Source of the DNA: Bubalus kerabau
Lineage: Eukaryota > Chordata > Mammalia > Artiodactyla > Bovidae
Length of the DNA stretch: 64,000 nucleotides
NCBI RefSeq assembly: GCF_029407905.1
Contig: NC_073629.1
Span: 49,336,801 to 49,400,800 of the forward strand
Direction: 5' to 3'
Below are positions 1-11,869 of this stretch, in pieces. The notes under the pieces were generated by a model that made no database searches, was not told the DNA's origin, and saw nothing but the letters and a program-made list of their open reading frames with translations. Numbering within the stretch: position 1 is the first letter of the stretch; each line of letters opens with the position of its first letter. Both the position numbers and the translations under genes were made by a program.

Positions 1-1079
1 TGCACTTGGTATCTCTCTTACATAATTCCCAGGCAATCCTAGAAGTAAGTTTGTGAACTGTGTAAAAGCAGTTATGGGGTTTTGTTACAGTTCATGGTTT
101 AACATATTTACCTTTTTAGAGTGTGACCAGTGTATACATGCACTTTTCCTCTTTATAGTGGACCTTAAGTATATTCAATTATAGGTGAAGGTAAAAAATA
201 TCTCTAATTTGGAAGAGGATCATTCTAGATGCCTGAAATACCTTAAATAGAAAGTATCTAAAATGTATTGCACTTAGAGATTCTGCCGTGGCTCTTTCAG
301 TGAATAAATGATTATTTCTAAAACAGTACATCAGATAGATGTATAATATATGGTTCTCAAGTATTTTAAGTAGCTTAATCTCTTAAACTCCTTCCCAAAT
401 CTTAATTGTCGCATCCTCCATCTCTTCAACAAAGGCAAATTAAACTTTCTTTGAATCAGATTCTGAATTGATGTTATTAAAGTAACTGTAAATAGTATAT
501 TGCAGTTATTTCAACCTTCAGGTAATTTAACTTCTTCCCTGTGCCAGTGAAATTTGTATGGGCGTCTTACAACATGCAGAGCTGGTAACATTTTACAGTA
601 TGATGCTGTTGTTTCTCCATTTTAAAGCAAATTAAAGACATTATAATAACCAGTGTTTGACTTTAAATATTTACATAAATAGCATACTTAAAAAATTCAT
701 GGACCCAAGTATACAGTAATTTTTGTTGTTGTTGACACAAAATCAGGATGTGGCCTGTTTCCTTTTATCCTTCCTTTTGCATAGATGGAGATTCTTTGGT
801 CCCTTTTAGCCTTTAAGCTCCAGGAAATAATTCTGGAGCCAGTAGTCACAATCCTGCCAGGGACAACGTAGTTCTAAGCCCTGCAGGTAGTGAGACTGAC
901 CCGTGGTGGTTTCAATCACCAACTGACCAAAGAGCTGAGCTAGAAGGAGGCAAAAGTGGAAGAGGGGTACAGGGGTGTTCACTTGTCCTTCAGGGATGTG
1001 AGAGGCGCCTGAGTTGTGGTAGAAAGTGACAACCCACGAAGTGACCTGTGAAAAAGGAGCTCTGGGTTCCAAGCTGGGT
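1..1079. other. Intronic sequence, no recognised element
   Basis: AT-rich sequence without a recognisable repeat or gene. The only longer open frame (minus, 806-1072) has no family resemblance and is treated as chance. Confidence 0.5.
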
Positions 1080-1175
1080 CCTGCTGATGACCAACCACCT
1101 TATCACTTCAGGTAACTTAGTCTCTCTGGACCTCATCCTCTCACTGTGAATGAAGCCAGGAGGCCTGGATGAGAC
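1080..1175 (+). mobile_element. MIR fragment (old tRNA-derived SINE)
   Basis: Matches the MIR core-to-3' pattern: a CTTCAGGTAACTTAGTCTCT block followed by CTGGACCTCATCCTC. Diverged and without target-site duplication. Confidence 0.45.
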
Positions 1176-1445
1176 CAGGGATCCTCAACAGGCATCCATG
1201 ATCCCACCATTGGCTGTCAGGTCTGACTTGTCTGAGACAAATGAGGCCTCTGCTCCAAGCCAGGTTACGCTGAGACCTGTCAGCACCTGCCTAGAATCTA
1301 GATTTCCCAACACTGCCTTTTCCTAGATTCCCAGTTGTCTTACTCTGTCTACCACCCTGCCAAGTCAGTCCGTTGCCCATGTTCCTGTACAAATCCTTGT
1401 CTGTCCCATTTCAACCTGAAAATTACCTGTATGTATTCTCTAACA

Positions 1446-1656
1446 GGTGGTGCTAGTGGTAAAGAACCCGCCTGCTAATGCAGGAAACATAAGAGATGCG
1501 AGTTCAATCCAAGGGTTGGGACAATCCCCTGGAGGGGGGCGTAGCTGCACACTCCAGTATTCTTGCCTGGAGAATCCCATGGACAGAGAAGCCTGGTGGG
1601 CTACAGTCTGTAGGGTCGCAAAGAGTCGGACACAACTGAAGCGTCTTAGCACACAC
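1446..1656 (+). mobile_element. Bov-tA SINE with 11-bp TSD
   Basis: tRNA-Glu-derived head (GGTGGTGCTAGTGGTAAAGA) joined to a Bov-A unit ending GTCGGACACAACTGAAGCG. Exact target-site duplication ATTCTCTAACA at 1435-1445 and 1657-1667. Confidence 0.93.
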
Positions 1657-1759
1657 ATTCTCTAACACTGATATATTTTGTACTTAGAGTGTTTTTCTGA
1701 CTCAAAATTATGCTCAAAATCTAACCACAGTGATATGCTCTCAGTGTGTTTCCTCTTTT

Positions 1760-2460
1760 ACCATCACTCCCCTAGAAACCTGAGAGTCACCCCAAGCTCC
1801 CCATCCTTCTTAAATCCCTGATCCCCGCCTCTTGCCCTCTCCAGTCCTTTGCCTTAGTGTTATGAGCATACGTTAGGCCTTCAGCATCATTCTCCTGGTA
1901 TATTTGTTTCTCCCAAATGCTTTCCCTTCTCTGGTTGAGACCCCTCAGCAGGGCCCCTCTATCCACTCTCTTCATACTCTCCTTTTTAGCATCTTCAGTA
2001 TCTCCTCTTTGCCTTTAGATTTGAGCACGTACTCTTTAGCATGGCTTTGGGGGCCCTACTTCTCAAGCTCCATTTGCTGCTGCTCTCTGCTCTTTACATG
2101 CCAAAATCTAGTTCCCAGCTATTCCATGCCACTCCATGCCTCCCTGCTGTGAACATGCCAGAAGAACCTCTTTCCCCCTCTGCTAGACCTGGTAAATCTC
2201 ATATTCTTCCAAGTTAGATAAAACAGCTCTTCCATAAAGCTTGACTTAGTTTATCAAAGTATTAATTCATCATTTCTTACTTGGTGCTCACATTATTTTT
2301 AATAATTATGTCTCTTATTGTATCAGTCTCTCTGATTGCAATTATTAGTTGTCCTCTGTCACTCTACCAAATGGCAGTGAGTTCCTTATAAATATTTTAC
2401 TTACCCTTGTGCTCCCAGCCCAGTTCTGTTACCTAGTAGGTGCTCTTGGGAGTTTTATCT
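1760..2460 (+). mobile_element. Ancient L2-like LINE, 3' region
   Basis: Pyrimidine-rich sequence with the order of motifs of an L2 tail: a CTTTCCCTTCTCTGG block, AGTGAGTTCCTTATAAATAT, then CCCAGCCCAGTTCTGTTACC and TAGTAGGTGCT. Strongly diverged; family is by eye. Confidence 0.45.
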
Positions 2461-3475
2461 GAGCTTACAATGAAGAGTCCAGCTCTGATAACCAGTGTTG
2501 TAAATGACTGCTTCATCTATGATTTGAATATATTTTCCTTTTTAAGCAGAGGAAAACAGTCTTTAAATTCATACCATTTTAAAGCTAAAAGGAAGGGTGT
2601 TTCAACTGCAAGTGCCCTAAAACCAAACTCAAAACTGGCTCGAACAATAAAGAGAATGTGTTGACTTACGACATGGGAAAAATTCAGTCTTGTTTCTGGC
2701 AAGACTTGGTCCAGCTGTCCAGGGAGATCACCAAGGATAGCAGCATGTCTCTGCTCCATCTTCCGCAGAGTCATCGCCATTGGGCCCCCCAATGCTGCCT
2801 CCAGCAGCCCCCAACTCTCCCCCCAGGGGAGCAAAGAGCATTAGCACCTCCTGGCTTCATGTCTTTGCCCTAACTGTCTAAGGAAGAAGAAGGTCTCTTA
2901 TAGCATGTAGGAGAGGGAGGGATAAAGCGTCTTTTCCCAAAAAATCCAAGCTAATATCTGCTGCCTAATGATCTCCAACTGGGTCATGTTCCCATCTTTC
3001 AGCTAATCATCACAGCCAGAGGTGAGCGTCGTTCCCTGGTGCTGAAGCTATTCCAGGTCTACTCTTGGAGCTACAGGTTGGGAGTTAAGGAGATGGGCTA
3101 AAATCCCACCAAAAGCATCTGACTGAGAATGTGAGCAAGAGTGAGTTACCCAAAGGAAAAATCAGATTATTGCTGGAAAAAGAGAGTCAATAAAAGGCTG
3201 GAAAAGGACAACTAATGTTCATTATGAAGGACTTTAGAAATCTTTTGGGCCAGACTCCCATAATTGTTTCAAGAACAAACTTCTTTTTTATTTCCCTGAA
3301 GCCTGAGACCTCCACGTAAGAAAAGAACTTCTCAAGGTAAAGTGAGGAATGCCTGCAATTCGTGAGGCAGGGCTATAACAGCAACCTTGTCTTCTTTGAC
3401 GAGTCAAGCTTGAGAAGCAGTTGTGGGATCCTGATGGCTGGTTAAGGATTCCTGATCTCAGCCAGGCCTCCTTGC
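2461..3475. other. Intronic sequence; candidate minus-strand exon inside
   Basis: No repeat recognised. On the minus strand a 105-codon frame (2834-2517) contains a perfect donor consensus GTAAGT directly after position 2670 (complement of 2669-2664). The translated stretch is not recognised and no good acceptor was found upstream, so no gene is called. Confidence 0.3.
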
Positions 3476-3477
3476 TT

Positions 3478-3590
3478 TCCAGTGAGAGATCTGAGGTCCA
3501 GAGAGGCTAAGTCACCCGGGTTTCAGAGCTGATTATCTGAGCGGAACCCGGCTTGGAACCCACAGCTCATTCATCCTAAGTCACTTCACG
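3478..3590 (-). mobile_element. MIR fragment
   Basis: Reverse-strand MIR signature: GAGGTCCAGAGAGGCTAAGT followed by an ...AGAGCTGATTATCTGAGCGGAACCC-type block. The segment is diverged. Confidence 0.55.
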
Positions 3591-4501
3591 GTGCATCGTC
3601 ATCATCTACCGTGAAGTGAGCAGCTACCGAGTTCTGGAAGGACATGCCTATAAAACCTTTTTTTTTTTTTTTTTTGGTAAATTATGGTCATCTTGATTTC
3701 AGAATAGTTGGGTGAATCATCCAACATACTTTTACTGTATATTATACTTTTCATTATTAAAAAGAGCAGTTATGAAAGAAAGCTGAAACCATTTTTGGTT
3801 GAATAGAATTTTACCATTTTCATTTTGTCTTGTTTCCAAGATTCTGCACTAGCGTGGCATTCACTAAATAATAAATGTATTGTACATTTCAGTGTGTGGT
3901 AGCAGCGAAGAATGACTTCATAGACCACTTGACCTGCTCTGTTGTGGTTTATGATGCCATCTGGATTCCTTGGTGGAATTATTTCCATCTAAATCACTAT
4001 AAACTCCTATTTAGCTTGTCACAAATCTAAAGCCAGATATGTTTGTGGTTTTTAGTAGTGATGTAATTCTGAAAGACACTTTGAAAGTTACAAGTTGTCA
4101 TATACCCTTAGCATTTCACTTAGTGTTCCATATAATTCCAGACAAACTAGAAGCTTGAAAAAAAAAAAATCTATTACTCTTTTTTTTGTTTTTAACTCTT
4201 AAACATTCCGCCTTTGCTGTGGATTTGGTTATACATCAATCGAGTATGTGTGGGGAACACTGGGAGGCTCTGTGGGCTACACAGTAATGTAAGCCTAGTC
4301 CCTGCTACTTCTTAATGAGAAAGCTTACATAGATAGATGGAAAGGATGTCTCTAACTATATGGTGAAGAGAGAATAAGAGAGAGTCCCTTTTTGTCTTTG
4401 ATATCACTGCCAATTGTGTGAAAGAAACTGGATCACGTTGCAAGATAGACACATACTGCAGGGCGGCCATGTTGACCTGCACAGAAAGAAAGGACTCAAT
4501 T
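3591..4501. other. Intronic sequence with poly(T) and poly(A) tracts
   Basis: A T18-type tract lies at 3658-3676 and an A-rich tract at 4157-4170. No gene or recognised interspersed repeat otherwise. Confidence 0.5.
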
Positions 4502-4515
4502 ACAACATAGTTTCT

Positions 4516-4794
4516 CAGAGAAGGCAGTGGCACCCCACTCCAATACTCTTGCCTGGAAAATCCCATGGACGGAGGAGCCTGGTAGGCTGCAGTCCATGGG
4601 GTCGCTAAGAGTCGGGCACGACTCTGTGACTTCACTTTCACTTTTCACTTTTATGCATTGGAGAAGGAAATGGCAACCCACTCCAGTGTTCTTGCCTGGA
4701 GAATCCCAGGGACAGGGGAGCCTGGTGGGCTGCCATCTATGGGGTCGCACAGAGTTGGACACGACTGAAGCGACTTAGCAGCACCAGCAGCAGC
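4516..4794 (+). mobile_element. BOV-A2 (ART2A) dimer SINE with 14-bp TSD
   Basis: Two Bov-A units joined by the CACTTTTCACTTTTATGCAT linker and ending in a CAGCAG-type tail. Exact target-site duplication ACAACATAGTTTCT at 4502-4515 and 4795-4808. Little diverged, so young. Confidence 0.95.
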
Positions 4795-4808
4795 ACAACA
4801 TAGTTTCT

Positions 4809-5250
4809 AGGAGTGTGTGACCTAGTTGGCTGCCAGGTAGGAGCAACAGCAAAACAGCAGAACCTGCCAACAGGGCCTCGGGGTCTAATATTCAACAGAA
4901 AAGTCTGAAGATTTCTAAGGCCCTGCGTTTTTGTTCTGAATTTTCCCCGGAAAGGCTTGGGGGCAGAGGAGGGAGTCATTGGTAACAGCAGTAGGTAGGG
5001 GAGGGGAGCCAAACCTACAGTGCAGAGCGGAGCACAAAGCACAGAAAGGAGAGAGGAGGCCAGGAGAGCAGCTTCCATAGAGATGCAGCACACTCTGGGG
5101 GTGGCAGGCTGGCGACACATGGGGCAGGCGGGTTGCCAAACAGAGAAAGAAGAGAAAATGGGTCAGGATGAGTAGCTGGCTGTCTTAGAAACGACAGAAG
5201 GCCAGGAAGCACAGCTCCAGGGGCAGCTGATTCAACTAGCTGTGTGTTGG
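4809..5250. other. Intronic sequence, no recognised element
   Basis: Moderately GC-rich unique-looking sequence. Minus-strand open frames here (for example 5120-4737) run into the neighbouring SINE and show no family resemblance. Confidence 0.45.
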
Positions 5251-5254
5251 GGAG

Positions 5255-5420
5255 TCAGGCTTCTCAGCAGGAAGGCTTAGGGACTCAAGGCCAGGGTTCC
5301 AGTCCTGGCTCTACCACTTGCTGGCTCTGTCCCCCTGGGAAATTTGACTCCTCATCTGTGAAATGAGGAAATGGGATTAATTGGTGCTTTATGTTCCTGA
5401 GATGGTATGAGATAAAGAAT
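5255..5420 (+). mobile_element. MIR, near full core
   Basis: Recognisable MIR order: GGGTTCCAGTCCTGGCTCTA, CCACTTGCTGGCTCTGT, then CTCATCTGTGAAATGAGG and a TGAGAT-type 3' part. Confidence 0.7.
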
Positions 5421-5469
5421 CATTATCCTCCCCAGCAGAGACCACAGGTTGGGACTTCTAGAAATGGTA

Positions 5470-6200
5470 ATGACACTCATTTATCTACTCAGTGGTAAAG
5501 AGCATGTGTGACTCATGAAACACCATGCTGCGTGCTGGCCTCACGAAATCCTGTCCTTCACTGGAGCTCTCACTCTGGGGAGAGAGGCAGGGAGCAGTCA
5601 AACCATCACAAACAAGTTAATTTGCGTCACCAAGAACTGCTGTGAAGATAGTAAAAGAAGACAGTGTGGTCAGGGAGGGGTTGATGGAGGAGAACTGAAT
5701 CCTCTCTGAGGAGAGAACATTCAAGAGAGACCTGATTTGCAGGAAGGAGCTTCCTAGAAGACAGTCCAGGGGCAAGGCAGACTGCTCAGAAGAAGCAGAA
5801 AAGGCCCTCAGGAAGGAATGAGTCCGGCACATTCACACAGCAGAAAGGAGACCAGTGTGGTTAGGGTGAGCAGGGGGTGGTTGGGGAGGTAAGCCAGCCC
5901 CAGACTACATGGGACCTTGGAGGCAATGGTAAGAAAGTTGGATCTCATCCCAAGTGCAGCAGTAAGCCTTTGGAGGGTTTTAAGCAGGAGAATGAAAGGA
6001 AAGATCTGCTGTACATTATGAAAAGATCACTCTGGAGATTCTGTGAAGGATAAAGTGAAGGCGAGCAAGAGGAGAAGCAGAGATGAATTAAGAGGGAATT
6101 GTACTAGTGAGAGGTGGTGATGGCTTGGACCATGAAAGTGGCAAGGATGTAGGGAAGAAGTGGGTAGATAGGAATGTGTATAGAGGTTTGGGAAGAAGGA
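5470..6200 (-). mobile_element. Ancient LINE-type repeat (L2/CR1-like), antisense
   Basis: Follows a widespread mammalian repeat read in reverse: opening CACTCATTTATCTACTCAG, then AGGAAGGAGCTTCC, TGGAGGGTTTTAAGCAGGAG and AAAGATCACTCTGGAGATTC. The exact family name is uncertain; order and orientation fit an L2/CR1-type element. Confidence 0.55.
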
Positions 6201-6249
6201 AGCAGGGAGACAGTCCCCCCCACCAGCCCTCGTCTCGGCTAGTGCCAAC

Positions 6250-7590
6250 ATAGATCTTCATGTCTATTCAGGAAATCTGTTTATGATAGAGTCTTCTCTT
6301 CATTTGTCAATTTCTAGTTTGGGAGTGCAGGAGTATCCTGTTTTGGTAGCAAATATAATAGTCGAGTTTCAAGTTGTTATAGAAAAGCCTAGTAAATAGA
6401 GGAACACCAAATCAAGTATATATTTCTTGCCCTAGTAGAATGGATTGAGGGCCAGTTTAGCAGTCCACAGTGTTTCTCAAAGGAAGAACTGTCCCTGGGT
6501 CTCTGTAAGAATCCAGGAAAAAGCTGACCCTGCTTGGGTCATGTGGCCACTCCCAAATCAAATGTTAGATTTGGGGATGTGGCTCAGTGGGTAAAATGAT
6601 GGGTGAAGCATGCTTTGTGTCCTGCATGCCATTAATAAGACATAAAAAAAGGGTCGGGACAGTTTCTTCAAGGCAAAGGTACAGACTAACAAAAACAGTA
6701 TGTCTATAAAGATGCCTTCACTTGAATTGCTCCAGATGCCACAACTCCTCAGAATGCCTGGTCACAGCCAAGCCTAAATTGTAGCTCTCTGAAATTGTTC
6801 CATTCCTTTGTCTTCAAAGGAACTTTTGTGAAGACCAAAATATAAGCATTCTGTCAATCAGTTTTCCTCATTTACGTCTTTATATATTTGATTATCTTCT
6901 GAAACTCTACAAAGTAATAAAAACTCTCTTAAGATTTTGTCCTGGCCTGGTTCTCAGTATTTCTTCTAGGTGACATGGGACATCAGACACCCCAGCACCA
7001 ACTTCTGTGTATCAGGCATGGGTAACTTGAGGGGTCCGTCCATATCAGGATGGCCTCAGGCTTCCAATCACTTGACTGTCTGCCTGCACATAGGTTAATA
7101 CAGACCCAGTGGGCATAGAATTTTTCAAACACTTTTAGATACACAGTGGGAGGCTCTCCTTTAACCTCACTCCCTTTCCCTTTGTGCTTATACCTCAAGC
7201 ATCAGATCACTCCTCTCTCATGGACCTATTTTCTGAGGAGAGGATCCGCAAGGGCTAGGAAGTTCCTTGAGGCCCTTGTGAATGGTCGGTTTCACAGAGA
7301 GAAGTCTAGGCTGTGTACCCAGGTCTCATTAACTTTTCGTTGGTTCCTTCTCATCTCCCTTAGGGTTTCTTGCCTCTTGACTCAGGCTGTTTGTGAACAC
7401 TCAATCCTGAGCTATGCTTGGGCAATTTCCCTCTATCCCCGGAATTCCCATTTATTGAGTAGATTGTACAAATAAGGCCCATGGAAGTGCTCTGAAATTA
7501 CTTCCTTTGTGTCATTTTTTCATTCCTAGTCTAAATACATCTCAGCTAAGTGACAGGAAGCTTGAATTATTTTCTATTAATATCCAATAA
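6250..7590. other. Intronic sequence with possible ERV LTR remnant (6640-7180)
   Basis: The stretch around 6900-7060 looks like an old LTR end: an AATAAA at 6916, then CTCAGTATTTCTTCTAGG and GGGGTCCGTCCATATCAGG. No coding remnant follows and no TSD was found, so the LTR reading is weak. 6576-6640 has a faint tRNA-like look but no usable B box. Confidence 0.3.
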
Positions 7591-7594
7591 TGTA

Positions 7595-7875
7595 CGAATC
7601 ATTTATTCAGTAAATATGCATTGCTCAAATACTCAAAAGCACTGAGATTGCAGTGATTCAGGTTCCTGGCCTCTCCAGGTAAATTATATTCTAGTGGAGC
7701 AGACAGACAGACATGTGGAGGAAACATATAATATGCCAGGAGAGTAAGTAGGATAACTTTAAAACAAAAGGCAAGCCTGGTGTTTGGAGGAGAAAGGAGT
7801 GTGTGTACAGGCAAGAGGAGCAGGGTTATATAGAATGATTAGTCGGAAAAGGTGCCTCTGAGAACTGATCTGGTG
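7595..7875 (-). mobile_element. Ancient LINE-type repeat (L2/CR1-like), antisense fragment
   Basis: Reads as the start of the same family seen at 5470-6200: ATCATTTATTCAGTAAATAT, then a TCTAGTGGAGCAGACAGACA block and a GAAAAGGTGCCTCTGAGAAC block. Confidence 0.5.
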
Positions 7876-8975
7876 GAGTTGGGTGGGACGAGACTTTGAT
7901 ATGGAGAGAAATCTCTATTTTGGTAGGGTTACCAGTTACCTGACAATTTAGATGGTATTTGGAGGTACCGGCCTCTCTGGTGTAAAGCCATAAGCCAGAA
8001 AGTGGCACCATATGTAACCACCACCACTCACCCTGGCCCCATCCCCTGCTAGTAACCGTCATGGTTCTGACCCCTTGCCTAGCTCGATCCTTACTACCCA
8101 CCTTTCTCCACACTGGTCACCACCTCTCCGTTGCCCTGTTTATCGCCCTGGTAGAACATCCAGGCTGGCTTTCTTCACAGCTACCACTTGAGCTCTCGTC
8201 CTTGATGGTAATGTAGATGCTTGCATCACATTGCCTTGGACTATTCTGAATAAATTTTCTTTCCTATCTCTAGGATGAACCTACCTACTCATTGCCCACC
8301 CTATGGGTAACAATATACTCTATCATTGAAACTGAGACACTTCTGAGAGCAGAAGGAAGTATTATTAATAATTATGCTGGGACTACACGTATAAACCGGG
8401 ACCATCCTGTGAAAACTGGATGATTGGTCACTGTGTGTATGTGGTGATGGGCCCAGTTATCTCCAGCTCATGAGTGGAACCAGGACCCCCTCCCCAGCCT
8501 GGCATCTCATCTGAAGAATGAGGTTGGGCTCCTTATATGGCTCATCCAGAAATCAAATATAGGTCACCCCTCTTCAGGCACTACCTTGTTTTTTCACCCT
8601 CAGGCCTGTCTTTCTAGTTTCCATCAAGGAGGCTCCAGGACACACTTCGACTAGTTTCCCTTCTGCTGGGAATGGACTGGAGATTTCCAGAACCTGTTTT
8701 CTCAGCTTCTTCAGGCTGCCACCTGGGATGAGATGTAGGCTCTTCTCCCTTGTCCAGGTCTCAGAGAGCTGTGTCCAGACCCTTGCATAGGCCCTATCGC
8801 CTGTGTTTTTGCCTTTCTGGGGTTCAGAAGGAGTCAGAGGAGTGGACTTTCAAGCCAGAGTCAAACCAATCTTCCTTCCAACCCCTCAGGATGCTAAAAA
8901 TACCCCCCAAAATATTGTTCATTGCTCTTTAGATAGCTATAAGCAAAGAAGATGCAGTGTGTGCATGTGTGTATA
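7876..8975. other. Intronic sequence, no confidently assigned element
   Basis: Mostly unique-looking. A paired motif (7925-8000 and 8320-8440) resembles an old DNA-transposon or LTR remnant but could not be assigned. A short GT/TA tract precedes the L1 tail at 8960-8982. Confidence 0.35.
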
Positions 8976-8984
8976 TATATATTA

Positions 8985-9420
8985 ATAATAGAGTGAAATA
9001 ATGCTATTTGCAGCAACATGGATGGACCTAGAGACTGTCATACTAAGTGAAGTAAGAAAGAGAAACACAAATACCATGAATATCACATATTTGGAATCTA
9101 AAATATGACACAATAGAGCTTATCTACGAAACATTCACAGATACAGAAAACAAACTTGTGGCTGCCGAGGTGGGGATGGCAGAGGGATGAAGTGAGAGTT
9201 TGGGACTAGCAAATGCAAACTGTTGCATATAGAATGGATAAATAGTAAGATCCTACCATATAGCACAGGGAACTACACACTCAATATCCTGTGATAAACC
9301 ATAATGGAAAAGAATATGAAAAAGAATATATATATATATGTATAACACAGTCTCTTTGCTATACAGCAGAAATTAATACAACATTGTAAATCATCTAAAC
9401 TTCAATAAAATAAAAAGATT
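8985..9420 (+). mobile_element. L1 3' end, 5'-truncated, sense
   Basis: Typical L1 3' UTR order: GCAGCAACATGGATGGACCT, CATACTAAGTGAAGTAAGAA, GAAAACAAACTTGTGGCTGC and the final CAACATTGTAAATCATCTAA with an AATAAAA tail. Confidence 0.88.
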
Positions 9421-9805
9421 TAAGTTATATTGTTCACAGCTTTAAAAGATTCAAGGAGCATAGTAAATACCCATGCTTTTTGAATAAAATATTGTAGATA
9501 TTAAAGTCAGGCCTCAAATTTTGGAAGTAACACCAAAAAAAACCTTTATAATAAGACTCAACTGAGTTATTTTTACTGTAATAATAATGACATCTTACTG
9601 GGTTCAGATGTATTGTCTAGTACAGGTCCACAGTCCCTATTCTGAAATCTTAGAAAGCTTGGAAAACCAAGGAAGAAAAAAAGTTCCAAGTTTGTCACAA
9701 GTTTATCTGATAGTAAAACCTGGGTTGAATTGGCGTGAAGCTTATTGTCTCATCTCACTTAGTGTGAATATTCCTATTTTGCTGCAGAAATATTAATATT
9801 TGAAG

Positions 9806-9840
9806 AAGCTTGGAGAAGTTTCGGTTACTTCTCCAAACTT
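9806..9840. repeat. Short inverted repeat (14-bp arms)
   Basis: AAGCTTGGAGAAGT (9806-9819) pairs with ACTTCTCCAAACTT (9827-9840) with one mismatch and a 7-nt loop. No T-run follows in a way that suggests a function; origin unknown. Confidence 0.6.
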
Positions 9841-9934
9841 TAAAGGTGGGTATGTGTAATATATGGTATATGTACTATAATACCTGTTCACAACACTTCT
9901 GACCCAAAAGGTTTCTGATGGGGGATTTTGTCTC

Positions 9935-10620
9935 TGTAGTGCTGAAATCTAGACCCACATGCCCACAGTGCAAAGAGCCAAATTCTGACAGCCAGAGTTT
10001 GCAGCAAAGTAAGGGTTTACTGCCAGGCACCAAGTAAGGGAGTGGGAGACAAGCCTCAGATCCATTCCCACTTTTTCTTTAAGTTAGGTATTTCTTTTTT
10101 TTTTTTAAGGGCAAGAACAAAGACTGATATTAATTGGCTTGTGACATTTCTTAATCATAGTTTCGGGACTCAGAATGTTCTGTTTTGTGAGTCTCAGACC
10201 AGGGGGTCCATGGCTCGGGGGTCTGTTAGCTCATCTTGTCCTGGAGAAACAACCTGGGTTTGTATGTTAACCATGAAAACACATACTAGTGATCTTAGTA
10301 CATTAGCGATGAGTATTGGCAATATATATTTCAGTCATCGGACACCGGTAGGATTAGTGCTCAGTTAGCATAGGATTGAGGTCAGAGGGGACAATAAAGG
10401 GAATAAAGATTTGGATAGAGAGATTAGTCATAAACTCAGTAAGGGAACTCAGTTTTAGGGGAATTCAGTTTCAGCTAACAGGACTATTTTACCCATTACA
10501 TGTTTTCAATGAATAATCTCCACAAATTAGGCAAACACAACCTCCAACAAGATTCCTCACAAGTTTGCCCCCTTTTGGATTCTGCTCCTTGTATGGTCTA
10601 TTGTTTGGGAACTATTTGTA
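9935..10620 (-). mobile_element. Possible ERV/LTR-derived block
   Basis: Sequence style (GCAGCAAAGTAAGGGTTTAC, a GACAAGCCTCAGATCC block) resembles an antisense mammalian LTR. No polymerase or gag-like frame. A 41-bp segment at 10181-10221 recurs at 10901-10941, exactly 720 bp later. Assignment is tentative. Confidence 0.3.
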
Positions 10621-10941
10621 TTATTTTCTCATTGAACATTTAGTACCTTAATCCTTTGGAAGAAAGCAAACACACTGAAATAGTAAATGATTAATAAGTA
10701 AATAATAATAGTGAATAACATATTGAGCCCAGAGCTTTCATTCTTCACTGGTGTAGCATGGAAGGAAGAGGGAATATCCTTTGTCATCATATGTAAAAGA
10801 GAGTGGTCACATGTGTCCCCCATTTTCACTTTATGCTGAATTCTAGGAACTACATAGATGCCCTCCTGGAGGATAGCATAAACCTTCACACATGATTTCA
10901 TGCTTTATGAGTCTCAGACCAGGTGGTCCTTGGCTCAGGGA
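10181..10941. repeat. Direct repeat pair, 720 bp apart
   Basis: 10181-10221 and 10901-10941 share 35 of 41 bases around GTCTCAGACCAGG and TGGCTC. Weaker similarity continues for about 60 bp after each copy (TTTGTATGT blocks). Confidence 0.65.
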
Positions 10942-10947
10942 CCAATT

Positions 10948-10994
10948 TCTTCATGCAAATACTAATATTTGTATGTCTTCATGCAAATACTAAT
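10948..10994 (+). repeat. 19-bp direct repeat, each copy with an octamer ATGCAAAT
   Basis: TCTTCATGCAAATACTAAT occurs at 10948-10966 and again at 10976-10994. Each copy holds the POU-factor octamer ATGCAAAT (10953-10960 and 10981-10988), 28 bp apart. Confidence 0.7.
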
Positions 10995-11089
10995 GTGTGT
11001 ACCAGTGTATGTACCAACACACGTAACTGTGTGATTTGTTAATACATACTGGATCATATTAAACATACTGTCCTGCAACGTGCATATTC

Positions 11090-11650
11090 ACCTTGACAAC
11101 TTATCTGGGCACATCTTCCATCTCTGTTCATATAAATCTGTATCATTTGTTCTTATATATTTCATTGCATGGACTTTTCCTATCCCTATTGGAGGATATT
11201 TGGGCGGTTTCCAATTTCCACAAATACAGTGATAAAGTGGATAGCATATGGATAAATCTGTAGGATGTATTTCTGGAAACAGAAAGGCTGAATCAAAAAT
11301 AGACAAACTTAAAATTCTTATAGATATTCCCAAACGGCCTTCCCCAAAAGTTACATCAATGTGTTTGCCAAGGGAATGTAAATGTCTGTTTCCCTATATC
11401 CTCAGTAATATTAAATATCCACAATCTCTGCCAACTTGGTAGGTGAAAAATAACTCATTGCTTCCTTTTATGTTTAACTGTTAACCATCTTTTCAAATGT
11501 TTCACTATGTTTCCTGTTTAGAATTATCTGTTCCATCTCCTTTGCCCATCTTGATACTAGGTTACTTGCCTTATATATTGATTTGTAATGACTCTGTGTA
11601 TCCATATGTTAAGGTCTTTACATAAAACATATTTTATAGAAAATTTCCCT
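11090..11650 (-). mobile_element. L1 fragment, antisense (old)
   Basis: Antisense L1 order: TGGAGGATATTTGGGCGGTT, a GAAACAGAAAGGCTGAATCA block, TCTGCCAACTTGGTAGG and CTTTGCCCATCTTGATAC. Diverged, 5'-truncated. Confidence 0.65.
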
Positions 11651-11675
11651 TAACTATTGTCAGTAGGCTTCCTTG

Positions 11676-11869
11676 GTGGCTCAACCATAAAGAATCCACC
11701 TGCAATGAATGAAACCCAGGTTCGATCCCTGGGTTGGAAGGATCCCCTGGAGAAGGGACTGACTACCCACTCCAGTATTCTTGCCTGAAGAATTCCATGG
11801 ACAGAGGAGCCTGACAGGCTGCAGTCCATGGGGTAGCAAAGAGCTGGACATGACTTAGCAACTAACAGT
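11676..11869 (+). mobile_element. Bov-tA SINE with 11-bp TSD
   Basis: tRNA-like head (GGCTTCCTTGGTGGCTCAAC) and Bov-A unit. TSD TATTGTCAGTA (11665-11675) and TATTGTCAATA (11870-11880), one mismatch. It lies 228 bp upstream of the ALG14 exon. Confidence 0.92.

Noticed and set aside
6576..6640. Possible tRNA or ID-like SINE
   Set aside because: A-box look-alike only; no convincing B box, tail or TSD.
10948..10994. Short direct repeats as a CRISPR-like array
   Set aside because: Only two copies, in mammalian intron; no array structure.
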